Source: Paeniglutamicibacter sulfureus
GTDB taxonomy: Bacteria > Actinomycetota > Actinomycetes > Actinomycetales > Micrococcaceae
DNA length: 64,000 nucleotides
Direction of reading: 5' to 3'
Assembly: GCF_039535115.1 (NCBI RefSeq)
Contig: NZ_BAAAWO010000001.1
Location: forward strand, 4,464,001 to 4,528,000
Made by a program: the position numbers and the translations under genes. The notes under the pieces are model-generated. The model was not told where the DNA came from, did not search any database, and worked only from the letters and a program-made list of their open reading frames with translations. This document shows positions 17,606 to 25,930 of this stretch, piece after piece; position 1 is the stretch's first letter, and every line of letters starts with the position of its first letter.

Positions 17606-17928
17606 GATGATGATCGAACAATGGTTGTTCCGCCGCGTGACCGGTCATCACGGGTGCTGTCGGGCATCCTTTGAAGACATGGCAAGATCCGCTTCATCCC
17701 CATCTGCCGTCCGACTTCAGCAGCGGTCCGGTGCGCGTCGTCGCTGAATTTCGGTAGCGCCGGATCAGCGCTGGGTGGATCCAAAGCTGCATACTCCGCC
17801 ATCCGAGGTGGGAGCGGAGATGCGCGACCGGACCGATGAGCAAACCCTCTGCGGGACGACTCTTTGTAGAATCCTGATGCAGCGTAAGCCTTCGGTATTT
17901 TCCATGCACGTGGTCATAGGCTTTCCCT
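17606..17928. other. 323-base stretch without a confident gene
   Basis: Short leftward frames (17593-17802, 17694-17972) overlap each other in different registers, and neither has a ribosome site or a known motif. The stretch contains one copy of a 16-base direct repeat whose second copy is about 4.1 kb away, so it may be decayed mobile DNA. Confidence 0.4.
17843..17858 (+). repeat. 16-base direct repeat, copy 1
   Basis: AACCCTCTGCGGGACG occurs here and again at 21950-21965 in the same orientation. The flanks differ. The two copies bracket the small orphan genes between 17.9 and 21.9 kb. Confidence 0.7.
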
Positions 17929-18363
17929 GTGAGGTGGAGAAGAAGGCGTGATTGGGACGCGCGCGTAGCCAAGATGCGAGCACTTGAGATCGCTCCCGAA
18001 CCCGACCGCGGCCACGGCCCGATCTGGGAGGCGATGCTCCTCGGTCGCCGGGAGTTTGCTGGGCGGGTACTCGACGGGCCGTGGGTGGGCCATGAAGTCT
18101 CGGTCGTGTCGTACGGAAAGGCTCGCCGCCGGCGAGAGCCCCGTCCCGAGGACTTCAGTTTTTCAGCCGACTACTGGCTTGTCGATTGGGACGAAGGGGG
18201 CAAGGGGGATGGTGATGCCGACTTCAGCGTCGAAAGCATCGACGAGCTCAACGAGCGACTCGCCGAGTTCCCGATCCAGTGGTATCCGCCGTCGACGTCG
18301 CTTGCGAGGGTTGGGATGCTGTACGGAGGTTCGGGCGAAGAACCGAACCTCGAGAAGGAGTGA
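17929..18363 (+). CDS. hypothetical protein, up to 144 aa
   Basis: I do not recognise this soluble, charged protein. The frame runs from a GTG at 17929; the ATG at 17974 (MRALEIAPEPDRG) is an equally good start because the first 15 residues are an arginine-rich run outside any likely fold. The middle is aromatic and acidic (SFSADYWLVDWDEGG), and it ends in a charged helix (SIDELNERLAEF) and short tail. No signal peptide or membrane segment is seen. It sits in the accessory region with no obvious operon partner. Confidence 0.5.
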   Translation: MRWRRRRDWDARVAKMRALEIAPEPDRGHGPIWEAMLLGRREFAGRVLDGPWVGHEVSVVSYGKARRRREPRPEDFSFSADYWLVDWDEGGKGDGDADFSVESIDELNERLAEFPIQWYPPSTSLARVGMLYGGSGEEPNLEKE

Positions 18364-18526
18364 AATTCCCGGGAGTGTTGTTTGCTCCTGCCTCTGGGGA
18401 CCGCGGTTTCCTCAGCCCGGCTGAAATCCTCATGCGAGGTTTTCGCCGGGTGGGCTCGCACAACATGAACTAATCGCCTCAAGGCGTGGACGTGCGACGG
18501 TCCAAGGAGCCCTAACCGGACTCGTT

Positions 18527-18904
18527 CTAAAACCCGACGACGGTATCGATCTGAACCTTCGCACCCAATGGGAGCGCCGCGACTTGGATCGTGGTGCGGA
18601 CCGGGAACGGGTCACGCAAGTGCCTGGCATAGGCGGCGTTGATCGCTTCAAAATCCTCGTAGTCGGTCAGGTAGATCGTAGTGCGTACGACATTCGAAAG
18701 ACCCAGGCTGAGTTCACCCAGCAGCGTTTTCAGGTTGTTCATCATCGCTTCACACTGCACAGCAACGTCGTCCGAGACCAGCGAACCGTCATCGGCTCGC
18801 TGACCGATGATTCCGGCAGTGTAGCCAGTATTCCCGTGTCGCACGAAGTGCGAAAACGGTGCTGTGGACTGGTGGAGAAGCGGACTGAAGTGGTGTTCAG
18901 GCAT
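18527..18904 (-). CDS. RidA/YjgF/YER057c/UK114-family protein
   Basis: A 125-residue RidA-superfamily protein. Members hydrolyse reactive enamine/imine intermediates, or act in specific catabolic steps, as trimers in the cytoplasm. Family features are TAGIIGQRADDGSLVSDDVA, the helix ALLGELSLGLSNVVRTTIYL (in part) and PVRTTIQVAALPLGAKVQID, where the Arg before TT is the carboxylate-binding arginine of the family. The ATG at 18904 (MPEHHFSP) follows GAGAG; the frame is open to 18988, but the added residues do not fit. It stands alone among unknown genes. Confidence 0.88.
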   Translation of the reverse strand: MPEHHFSPLLHQSTAPFSHFVRHGNTGYTAGIIGQRADDGSLVSDDVAVQCEAMMNNLKTLLGELSLGLSNVVRTTIYLTDYEDFEAINAAYARHLRDPFPVRTTIQVAALPLGAKVQIDTVVGF

Positions 18905-19301
18905 GGAGAATTCTCTCGACTTTCGTTGGGAACAAGCGACCGGCGCGATAGTCGCAACGTTACATTGATTCCTCGTGACAGCGCCCACATGCCGGACTAG
19001 CCGTCGGCCGCCCCGTCAGATTGGATATTCCGCAAGGGGAACCGCAAAGGAGACGGCCAGAGGTTGAACTTCATGTGCCCGTCCACCCAGAATCGGTCAG
19101 TCGGTAACCGACCCCCTTACGGAACTGTCCGGATTGCCAATCCGGACAGACCCCTACTGGAACGATGCAACCGTTGCGGTGTCCAAGAAACGCCCGTCCG
19201 GGTTGCTTTACAAAGACGCGTGAACCCGGAACCGGAGGCCTTGCAGAGAAGAATTGGCCAAGGTCACCCATAAACCACTCGGTCGCTGGAATACTGAACG
19301 C
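18905..19301. other. 397-base stretch with two adjacent palindromes
   Basis: No convincing gene is seen; a leftward frame at 19071-19460 overlaps the next gene and has no motif. The stretch carries GTCGGTAACCGAC (19100-19112) and, 13 bases on, TGTCCGGATT/AATCCGGACA (19126-19135 and 19139-19148, 3-base loop). These could be an operator or a terminator-type hairpin. Confidence 0.45.
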
Positions 19302-19886
19302 ATGCCCGAACTCCACAAAGACGCACTTTCTTCCATCACTGCCCGATGGAACAAGGTTGAGGAGACGGTGGAACTTGTCGTGGACGGCACCCCAGTCCCG
19401 GCAATCGTCAACAAGAAACGAAACGTAGGCATATCGCCATTCGCGCATCGCTTTCCCCAATCCTCGGTGGACGAGTGGCTAGCAGGCTACCGGGATCCAG
19501 AGCTGCGCGGGGCGACCATGGAGCTGGCACCTGGTGAGCTGGAACTTACGGTGTGCCCCTACGATGCGGACATCCTGTGCGGAACCTTCGCCATCTGGCT
19601 GGCGCGCACCGATGATCGCGTTATCTGGCATGGTCCCCATTGGGCAGGGGACGTCATTGCGGCGGAAATCCTGGGCCGCGAGGACCTGGTGACACCGGAG
19701 GGAAACGGTGATCCCCTCACGTGGTTCCCGCCCAAGCTGGAATTCTCCGCTTCCGAATACGACGCAGCCATGGATTCGGTGCAGCACATCATCGAAGCCC
19801 ACCCGTGGTCCGCTTTCCCTTTAAAACCACCCTCGAGGCTTACCCGCATGATGATCCGGCTGCAAGGTGACCGCGACTCAAACTAA
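19302..19886 (+). CDS. hypothetical protein, 194 aa
   Basis: I do not recognise this protein. The frame is open from 19254, but the ATG at 19302 (MPELHKDALSSITARW) is the more natural start. It is soluble, with a beta-rich N-terminal half (VEETVELVVDGTPVPAIVNK), a middle run LELTVCPYDADILCGTFAIW, and a C-terminal amphipathic region (AAMDSVQHIIEAHPWSAFPL) with a basic end. No signal peptide or membrane helix is seen. It belongs to the group of orphan genes at 18-23 kb. Confidence 0.5.
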   Translation: MPELHKDALSSITARWNKVEETVELVVDGTPVPAIVNKKRNVGISPFAHRFPQSSVDEWLAGYRDPELRGATMELAPGELELTVCPYDADILCGTFAIWLARTDDRVIWHGPHWAGDVIAAEILGREDLVTPEGNGDPLTWFPPKLEFSASEYDAAMDSVQHIIEAHPWSAFPLKPPSRLTRMMIRLQGDRDSN

Positions 19887-20053
19887 AACCGCCATCTGAG
19901 GGCTGAACAAACGATGTGCCGGGATGAGCCCATTTGCCGTTCTTCCCGCGGACCCGATTGCGTGATTTCAGCCCGAACCCGTATCGGATTTGAATGTGCC
20001 GTAGGCTCAGGTCACGCAAGTTTTGGTGCAAAAGTACGGGAGGGATTTAGCAG

Positions 20054-20401
20054 ATGGTCGAAGGGTACTACTACGAGCCTGTTGAGCCTGCAGATCTCCC
20101 CACCAACAAGGCAGGGCGCTACGCGATTCTGCACCGCCTCTGGGACGTATCGGAAGGCAACGCCGGGGTCACCGACTCCAGAGTGCTTGACCAAGCCAAT
20201 AGACGAGCTTGCGAGCTGAACCTGGAATCCGCGAACGTGGGTGTCCCTGGATGGGAAGGGGAACTTGCACGGCCGGCAGAAGATCTCGCGTGGTTTGCTG
20301 AGAAGGGTTTCTTCATCTTCGACGTACTCGACGGCAAAGGCGACCCCGGCCACCCTTGGTGGCAATCGATTAGGGACCGCTTCTCTAGAGGACATAAGTG
20401 A
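20054..20401 (+). CDS. hypothetical protein, 115 aa
   Basis: An unrecognised small soluble protein starting MVEGYYYEPVEPADLPTNKA. The ATG at 20054 follows GGGAGGGA about ten bases upstream, a good ribosome site, and codon use is coding-like. The C-terminal part is aromatic (EDLAWFAEKGFFIFDVLDG, then HPWWQSIRDRF). No membrane segment, signal peptide or catalytic motif is visible. The next gene on the same strand is a GNAT 170 bases on, too far for clear coupling. Confidence 0.55.
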   Translation: MVEGYYYEPVEPADLPTNKAGRYAILHRLWDVSEGNAGVTDSRVLDQANRRACELNLESANVGVPGWEGELARPAEDLAWFAEKGFFIFDVLDGKGDPGHPWWQSIRDRFSRGHK

Positions 20402-20571
20402 ATTGGCGGCTTTGCAGCTGACCGGTCCTCTGCCACACCAACCCTTCACTACAGACTGCGCCAGAGCGGCGAGCAAGTTCAAGCTGCAGGGCGCTGTCCA
20501 GGTGAGGGTTCGACTTGCGGGCAGGCAACAAACTCATGACCAGCGGCAACGCGAAGACATAGGCTCGGCCC

Positions 20572-21126
20572 ATGGATGAAGTCTTGCGAGTGCGAAGGCA
20601 CATCGACCTCACTGCAGCCGAACTTGATGCACACGAGAACCTCTTCGACGGTGAGTACCGGAACGAATTCGGCGTATGGAACCCGGATGCGCCCTACGGC
20701 TATTCGCCCGCCGACACTCACGTACTGGCTTTCCGCGGGCACGCGTTGGCTGCACACGTCGGCTTCCAGCGTCGTCTAATCTTGGTGGGTTCCCAGGAAA
20801 TCCTGGTGGCTGGCATGGGTGGCGTCTTGGTCGATGAACGCTATCGCGGTATGGGCCTCGGCGGGCGAACGATGCGACAGGCTCAAACGGTGATGCGTGA
20901 TGAAACCGGCGTCGATTTTGGCTTTCTCGGGTGCCGAAGGGAAGTCGTGCCGCTTTACGAGTCGGCGGGTTGGGCCCAGGTCCACGCAGCGGAACGGTGT
21001 CTGTCCCGCCTCGACCAGACTTCTGTCGTCGTGTCCGAGGGCGGGCCGAACCTCGTCTGTTCAGCCAAACGTCGCGCGAGCCAGTGGCCGCAAGGCGACA
21101 TCGATCTTCTGGGCACTCCCTGGTGA
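20572..21126 (+). CDS. GNAT family N-acetyltransferase (AAC(2')/NodA-like)
   Basis: A 184-residue acetyltransferase. Motif A is GMGGVLVDERYRGMGLGGRT, with the acetyl-CoA loop R-x-x-G-L-G, followed by MRQAQTVMRDETGVDFGFLG. Reading on through GCRREVVPLYESAGWAQV, the layout recalls aminoglycoside 2'-acetyltransferase and NodA-like members more than RimI. The family acetylates an amine from acetyl-CoA; the substrate is unknown and drug resistance should not be assumed. It lies in the accessory region and is convergent with the gene at 21182-21769. Confidence 0.75.
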   Translation: MDEVLRVRRHIDLTAAELDAHENLFDGEYRNEFGVWNPDAPYGYSPADTHVLAFRGHALAAHVGFQRRLILVGSQEILVAGMGGVLVDERYRGMGLGGRTMRQAQTVMRDETGVDFGFLGCRREVVPLYESAGWAQVHAAERCLSRLDQTSVVVSEGGPNLVCSAKRRASQWPQGDIDLLGTPW

Positions 21127-21181
21127 TCGAACCGTCCCGCAGAGCGTTCGGCTTACGGAATCTTAAAACGGGGACAATTCG

Positions 21182-21769
21182 TCAGTCGAGCCACGGGAAC
21201 GCCCCTGGGTTTCCAGCGGCACGCATGGAAACGGCTTCAAAGTTGTGGAGCAGTGGTGTGATAGGCAAGTTTTCGGGCTCGACGGGTATCTCAGCCAAGA
21301 CAGCAACTGGGTCCGTGCTGACCAGCTGGCACTCGGTGATCAGCCCGAGAGCTGGGTCGGTGTAGCTGGGCATTCTGGTAAAGCCAGTGCTCGGAAGAAC
21401 GTAGACCACCCCGGCATTGGTAGGCATCCGGCCGTCCTCGGTGGAGGCGAAGGAAAGAAAGATGCGCCGCTCGGACCATTTTCCGGGCGTCGCCCCCGGA
21501 TAGAAGCAGGCGTTCAAAAAACGCCGGCATGCCGAAGAGCGGATCGCATATGCGATAGCCCACGTGGGGTCCTCGGTGGCATAGACCGCAGTGGTTTTTG
21601 AGAAGTCATCAAGGCTGAAATCAAGGGGAGCCCGAGGCTCAATCCACGCCAGGCCAGATGTGCGCGAACCGTGCAGCACGACGTCGTTCGATGCGACAAG
21701 CTCGGCAAGCCGGGTCCAGGTCGCGTCTCCCTTGGTTAGAGCAGGGACATGCCAGGTAGATGCGACCAT
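21182..21769 (-). CDS. hypothetical protein with ADP-ribosyltransferase-like pattern
   Basis: A 195-residue soluble protein starting MVASTWHVPALTKGDATWTR. The segment VVLHGSRTSGLAWIEPRAPL, then AVYATEDPTWAIAYAIRSSA, recalls the H-G-[ST] ... Y-A-[ST] ... A pattern by which ADP-ribosyltransferases and related folds bind NAD, where a hydrophobic-HG strand is followed some 30-40 residues later by a Y/F-A-[ST]-D motif. The third catalytic Glu cannot be fixed by eye. The fold assignment is therefore a guess and the function unknown. Confidence 0.55.
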   Translation of the reverse strand: MVASTWHVPALTKGDATWTRLAELVASNDVVLHGSRTSGLAWIEPRAPLDFSLDDFSKTTAVYATEDPTWAIAYAIRSSACRRFLNACFYPGATPGKWSERRIFLSFASTEDGRMPTNAGVVYVLPSTGFTRMPSYTDPALGLITECQLVSTDPVAVLAEIPVEPENLPITPLLHNFEAVSMRAAGNPGAFPWLD

Positions 21770-21949
21770 GATTCAAAGGCTAGCAGCGCATTTATCTGTC
21801 CATCAGTAAGGCACTCAGTGCCGGGGCTGATCGGATCTGCCCTCGAATGATATATTCGCTTGACCCCTTAGATCTCACCTCGGTGAGCGCATTGAGGGTT
21901 CCTCTTGTAACGCTGAGCATAAACGCTCTTCCGTGCGTCCCGGTGAAGG

Positions 21950-21965
21950 AACCCTCTGCGGGACG
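21950..21965 (+). repeat. 16-base direct repeat, copy 2
   Basis: Second copy of AACCCTCTGCGGGACG. It is followed at once by a related unit: CTGCGGGA occurs at 21956-21963 and again at 21968-21975. The 298-base gap 21770-22067 around it shows no gene. Confidence 0.65.
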
Positions 21966-22067
21966 GTCTGCGGGATCAATCAAGAACACGGGCGAGCTTT
22001 AGTGACTTGAGGGGCCCTGGCCACCCGCCGGCTAGGGACCGCCGTCCGCGTCTCTGCATAGAGGCTT

Positions 22068-22367
22068 TCATACACCGTAGACAACGAGAATCTCTTCGCC
22101 GACTTCTCTCTGAACTTCTAGGGCAAGTTGCCTGCCGGTCTCGTTCCATTTGTTCTCGCCAAAGCCCTCGGACCAGCCGCGTTCCCAGTGCATGTGCACT
22201 TGGAAATCCTCGTTCCATGCTGAGAGCTTGGAGCTCAGTTCCTCTGATAATCCATAGTCCTCCGCGGATTGGAGCCCAAATTCCCACAAGGGCCACTCTG
22301 CGTCGTAGTCGCAGAAGATCCTCAAGACACGGTTCGACGCTCTTTCTTGTCCAGGTTCCATGTCCAA
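22068..22367 (-). CDS. hypothetical protein, 99 aa
   Basis: An unrecognised acidic, tryptophan-rich small protein (DYDAEWPLWEFGLQSAEDYG, then VHMHWERGWSEGFGENKW). The start is ATG at 22367 or the ATG two codons in. The C-terminal half forms a likely amphipathic helix and a hydrophobic strand (GEEILVVYGV). Proteins with this look, short, acidic and orphan in a variable region, are often immunity or anti-phage accessory proteins, but nothing here proves that. Confidence 0.5.
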   Translation of the reverse strand: MDMEPGQERASNRVLRIFCDYDAEWPLWEFGLQSAEDYGLSEELSSKLSAWNEDFQVHMHWERGWSEGFGENKWNETGRQLALEVQREVGEEILVVYGV

Positions 22368-22560
22368 AGCTTATGATCCAGATGGCTGTCGGCAACAGAA
22401 GAGGAAGCCCGCTCTGCCCGTGACAGCGCAGGTAGGAAGTTTATAGGGGGAACGCCTGCGAGACATTTACTACGTGTCGGATTCTAGGGAACCTTGACGA
22501 TTTCTCTCCCACGTCCGGAAAACATGCCTAACCATTTACGCGAATACTGTCCCACGTAAA

Positions 22561-22953
22561 GTGGCCGTTATGTATAAGTCACGGACACTCCGGAAGCAGC
22601 CTCGAATTGTCAAGCAAGTTCGAGACGCGGGTATTCCAGACCAAGGGTGGGGCCCAACAACGCAAAGTCTCGAAGCTGGGAGACGAGAATTCTATGGGGT
22701 CGCTCTATCCGACACTTGGGCGCAAATGCGAGTTCTCATCTATGTCTATTCCGACGAAAAGACGCATTTACCGGGTTCCCTTGAGCTCCGTTTGATAGAC
22801 CCTCAAGGAAGAGAAGTATCTGAATTGTCGGACAATTTTTCCAGTGGAGACATGGGGAGGGTGACTGAGTTCGAGCATCTTATTTCTTCCCTGGGACCAG
22901 GGAAAATCTTTTGGCTCGATCCTGTGGAGTCGTTCAGGCTGGCCTACGCGTGA
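22561..22953 (+). CDS. hypothetical protein, about 130 aa
   Basis: An unrecognised protein whose base composition is clearly lower in GC than the core genes around it, which suggests transfer. The start is GTG 22561 or ATG 22570. It has a basic N-terminus (MYKSRTLRKQPRIVKQVRDA) and then a beta-rich domain (MRVLIYVYSDEKTHLPGSL, then LELRLIDPQGREVSEL), with no membrane segment or motif. It precedes a structured non-coding stretch. Confidence 0.5.
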   Translation: MAVMYKSRTLRKQPRIVKQVRDAGIPDQGWGPTTQSLEAGRREFYGVALSDTWAQMRVLIYVYSDEKTHLPGSLELRLIDPQGREVSELSDNFSSGDMGRVTEFEHLISSLGPGKIFWLDPVESFRLAYA

Positions 22954-23355
22954 GGACAAGTTCCAATCGCAACATGGAACGCCTGGATAACGACTCGCAT
23001 TGCCACGGTACAGATCCACAAAACCTACGAGGCTAGGAGCCGAGATATCGCTGGGTCGCACAATCTCGATAGGGTGGCATCCCGTGCATCTCTGGCCGTC
23101 CCGATAGGGGGTGGGCTACCGGAACGCACCAAGGCCTGACCTGAATGTTCGAAGTTTCTCGGATTCACAGGAAAGTCGAGTGTTCCGTAAGCCCCGTCCG
23201 GTGAAACGTCCGGTGACCGGACGCGAAACGGAACACCAGCACACGCCCGATTTACCCTCGGGGCAGCGGGGCAACCGCTGTCGGGCACGGACGCGTCTGT
23301 TCGATCACGGCTTCCAGCTGCCGATGCGTATGGTGCCAGAGCGCGCGGGAACCCG
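22954..23355. other. 402-base stretch between convergent genes
   Basis: No convincing gene is seen. The stretch contains the nested inverted repeats listed at 23180-23236, and it closes the accessory region before the monooxygenase gene. Confidence 0.45.
23180..23236. repeat. nested inverted repeats
   Basis: An outer pair, GTGTTCCGT (23180-23188) and ACGGAACAC (23228-23236), encloses an inner perfect palindrome CGTCCGGTGACCGGACG (23207-23223). The inner left arm is also repeated directly (CGTCCGGTGA at 23195-23204 and 23207-23216). This can fold as a long hairpin between convergent genes but has no T-run. Confidence 0.6.
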
Positions 23356-24579
23356 CTAGGCCGAGGCGGGCTGAAGGGAACGTGCTGCCTGGAATTCGTG
23401 GATCCAGCCCAGGTGGCGTTCCCACGCATCCGGCGCTGCAAGCCGGGCATTCCGCGCATCGGCGCGTTCCCCATCGGGCAAGTGCAGGACATCGGCGGTC
23501 GTCGCAGAGGCGATCTGAACCTTTCGGGTGCGCTCGATCCGCACGTCCTGGTAGCGCTGGCGTGCAGCGTCCCAGCCGGAGCCGTCTTCCAGTGACTGGA
23601 TGAGGCAGTCCGCCAAAACGATGGCATCCTCGATGGACTGGTTGGCGCCCTGCCCGTGATGGGGCACCAATGCGTGGGCGGCATCTCCCATGAGGGTCAC
23701 CCGCCCGCGGCTCCACTGGTGCAGCGGCGGACGCTGGAACAGCGCCCAGCGGTCTCCGGTCGGCGCGGCGCCGATCATTTGCTGGACCGCAGGATGCCAG
23801 CCCTCGAAGGCCTTGAGGTGGGCTCCCTCTTCATCTGCGGTGGCCCAGGCAGGGCCTTCCCACGGCCCGTCGTGCCGGCGGACCAACAAGTAGTTCTGCT
23901 CTCCGCTGCCGATCGGGTAGTGCAGGAGGTGGCCGCCGGGGCCCATCCAGAACTGGATGGCCTCGGGATCCGGCAGGTCCGCCAAGGCTTCGGGGGAGAC
24001 GATCCCGCGCCAGCCGGAACAGCCGGAGAACTGGGCATCGTCGTATCCGACGACATGGCGGCGCAGGGTCGACCGGGCGCCGTCCGCGCCGATCACGAGG
24101 TCTGCCTCCACGACGTCGCCGTCGGTGAAGTGCAGACGCACGGCGTCGGCGGTTTCCTCGATCCGCTCGCAGGCCTTGGAAAGGTGCAGGCCTTCGCCGC
24201 CCAGGCGGTCCACCAGCAGCTTCTGCAGGTCCGCCCGGTGGATGCCGTAGTACGGTGCGCCGCATGTGGCTTGGTATTCCTCGCGCGAGGAAACCCTGCC
24301 GATGACCCGGCCGTCGCGGCCGTCGCGGAACACCAGGCCGTCCACGCTGGCAGCCGCCGTAGCCAGACCGGCGCCGATGCCGGTTCGCTCAATCAGGTAG
24401 CGGGTCGCATTGGCGGAGAGGGCAACGGCCGCGCCCACCTCCCGCAACTCCGCCACCCGGTCGAAGACCAGTGGTTCCAGGCCGCGGCGGCGCAGTTCGA
24501 TGGCCAGGGTCAGCCCGCTGATGCCGGCACCGATGATGGCAATGCGGCGGCCGCGTGGCTGGTTGATGGTGGTGTGCAT
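23356..24579 (-). CDS. FAD-dependent aromatic-ring monooxygenase
   Basis: A 407-residue class A flavoprotein hydroxylase of the salicylate/3-hydroxybenzoate hydroxylase type. It has the FAD Rossmann loop IAIIGAGISGLTLAIELRRR, the DG motif ADLVIGADGARSTLRRHV and the GD motif RVTLMGDAAHALVPHHGQGA, which together mark the PHBH family. It hydroxylates an aromatic acid using NAD(P)H and O2; the ring position and substrate are not visible. The ATG at 24579 has an AAGGATT-type site (reverse strand) upstream. It is divergent from a PucR regulator across a palindrome, so substrate-induced control is likely. Confidence 0.9.
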   Translation of the reverse strand: MHTTINQPRGRRIAIIGAGISGLTLAIELRRRGLEPLVFDRVAELREVGAAVALSANATRYLIERTGIGAGLATAAASVDGLVFRDGRDGRVIGRVSSREEYQATCGAPYYGIHRADLQKLLVDRLGGEGLHLSKACERIEETADAVRLHFTDGDVVEADLVIGADGARSTLRRHVVGYDDAQFSGCSGWRGIVSPEALADLPDPEAIQFWMGPGGHLLHYPIGSGEQNYLLVRRHDGPWEGPAWATADEEGAHLKAFEGWHPAVQQMIGAAPTGDRWALFQRPPLHQWSRGRVTLMGDAAHALVPHHGQGANQSIEDAIVLADCLIQSLEDGSGWDAARQRYQDVRIERTRKVQIASATTADVLHLPDGERADARNARLAAPDAWERHLGWIHEFQAARSLQPASA

Positions 24580-24684
24580 GGAAAAATCCTTCTGGTGGAA
24601 ACGGTGCTTGTGCGTCCCGTCAACCCTACGTAGCGGGTGATGCCGACCACATCGGCATGCGGTTGGAGTTTGGGTTCCGCCTTC

Positions 24685-24699
24685 GCGACACAGTGTCGC
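24685..24699. promoter_or_regulatory. palindromic operator between monooxygenase and pucR
   Basis: GCGACACAGTGTCGC is a perfect 15-base palindrome (7-base arms, single central A) in the 163-base divergent gap, 44 bases before the PucR-family start and 106 before the monooxygenase start. It is the likely binding site of the adjacent PucR-family regulator. Confidence 0.6.
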
Positions 24700-24742
24700 A
24701 ATTGATTGGTTTTGGCCGCAGTCTGCGGCCTACCATGGGCGG

Positions 24743-25930
24743 ATGAACCGCATGCCGGAACTCCACGACGCCATCCAGGACCTCTCCGAGGCAATGGGCC
24801 GGCGACTGGTCGTGTTGGATCGCGCCATGCGGGTCATCGCCTATTCAATCCACGAGTCCCCCCAGGATCGCCTGAGCCTCTCCCTCATCCTGGCCCACAG
24901 CGATTCGTGGGAGGCTCCGGCCATGACTAATCAGGGGAGCGCCGTCCACGACCTGGAAGGCATCGGGTCCGTCGTGATGCACCGGCTGCTGGGCGCCGAC
25001 CGGCACATTGTCGGGCACCTGCTGCTGACTCCTGCCGAGTGCACTGCTGCCGGCCCTTTGGGGGACTTCGTCACCGGGCACTCGCTCGATCGCATCAGCC
25101 GGCTTCTGGAGTCGCGGGACGCCGGCCTTCGGGCGCTGCTGGACCGCTCGGGTTCACTGGCCCTGGACCTGGTCTCCCACGAGGACGAACGGCGGGAGAG
25201 CGCGGCGGCAACCCTGCTCGGCGAGGGGATCTTCGGGGCCTCCGAGCACTATTGTGCGGTCGCGGTCGGGCCCGGGGCAGTGGATGCCGACGCGGCTGCC
25301 AAGGGCCGGGTGGAACAGGCCGTCGGGCAAACCATCCGCTTCGTCAACGACACCTCGACGGCCAGTGTGATTGGCGGCGTTGCCGAGGAAGGCAACGGTG
25401 TGCTGATTTTCCCCCGCCCGGTGGTTGCCCCTCGCCTGGCACGCATTCTCACCCGACCCCAACTCGCCCCGGCCCGGGCGGGCATCGGCCCGCTGGCGCC
25501 CCTGGACGGACTGCATTTTTCCTATCGGCGGGCGGGCTGGGCCCTTCGTGCCACCAGCCTGGCGCCGGCCGACCACCCGGTGGCGGTGCACTGGGCCGAC
25601 ACAGGTGCCGACGGCATACTGGCCACCTTGCCGTTGGACGGCCTTGCGGTGGCGGACCTGCCCTCCCCGGTAAGGCGCATCCTGCAGGAGCGCAAGACCC
25701 GGCACTGGGCGAAAACGCTGGAGGCCTTCCTCGAGAACGCGGGAGATATCCAGGCCACCGCCCAGGTGCTCAACGTGCACCGCTCCACCATCTACTACCG
25801 GCTGGAGAGACTCACCGAAGTCGCCGGCGTTGACCTGCGGCTGGGCACCGTCCAGCGCGACCTGCACCTCGGCCTCAGGCTTGCCCGGCTGGCAGGGTTC
25901 CTCGAACCACCCGCCAGTGCGGAGCAGTGA
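24743..25930 (+). CDS. PucR-family transcriptional regulator
   Basis: A 395-residue regulator. The C-terminal DNA-binding unit is of the PucR HTH_30 type: TLEAFLENAGDIQATAQVLN followed by HRSTIYYRLERLTEVAGVDL and a final LHLGLRLARL helix. The N-terminal 130 or so residues (RLVVLDRAMRVIAYSIHESP) look like a GAF/PAS-type sensory domain, and the middle carries the GGDEF-like CdaR region. The family senses catabolites and controls neighbouring genes. The start ATG at 24743 (MNRMPELHDAI) has an in-frame ATG three codons later. It is divergent from the aromatic monooxygenase, its probable target. Confidence 0.88.
   Translation: MNRMPELHDAIQDLSEAMGRRLVVLDRAMRVIAYSIHESPQDRLSLSLILAHSDSWEAPAMTNQGSAVHDLEGIGSVVMHRLLGADRHIVGHLLLTPAECTAAGPLGDFVTGHSLDRISRLLESRDAGLRALLDRSGSLALDLVSHEDERRESAAATLLGEGIFGASEHYCAVAVGPGAVDADAAAKGRVEQAVGQTIRFVNDTSTASVIGGVAEEGNGVLIFPRPVVAPRLARILTRPQLAPARAGIGPLAPLDGLHFSYRRAGWALRATSLAPADHPVAVHWADTGADGILATLPLDGLAVADLPSPVRRILQERKTRHWAKTLEAFLENAGDIQATAQVLNVHRSTIYYRLERLTEVAGVDLRLGTVQRDLHLGLRLARLAGFLEPPASAEQ

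Noticed and set aside
17694..17972. 92-residue leftward frame as a transposase remnant
   Set aside because: Some basic, mobile-element-like flavour but no DDE or recombinase motif; another register is open over the same bases.
19071..19460. 129-residue leftward frame
   Set aside because: Overlaps the start of the more convincing forward gene at 19302 and lacks motifs.
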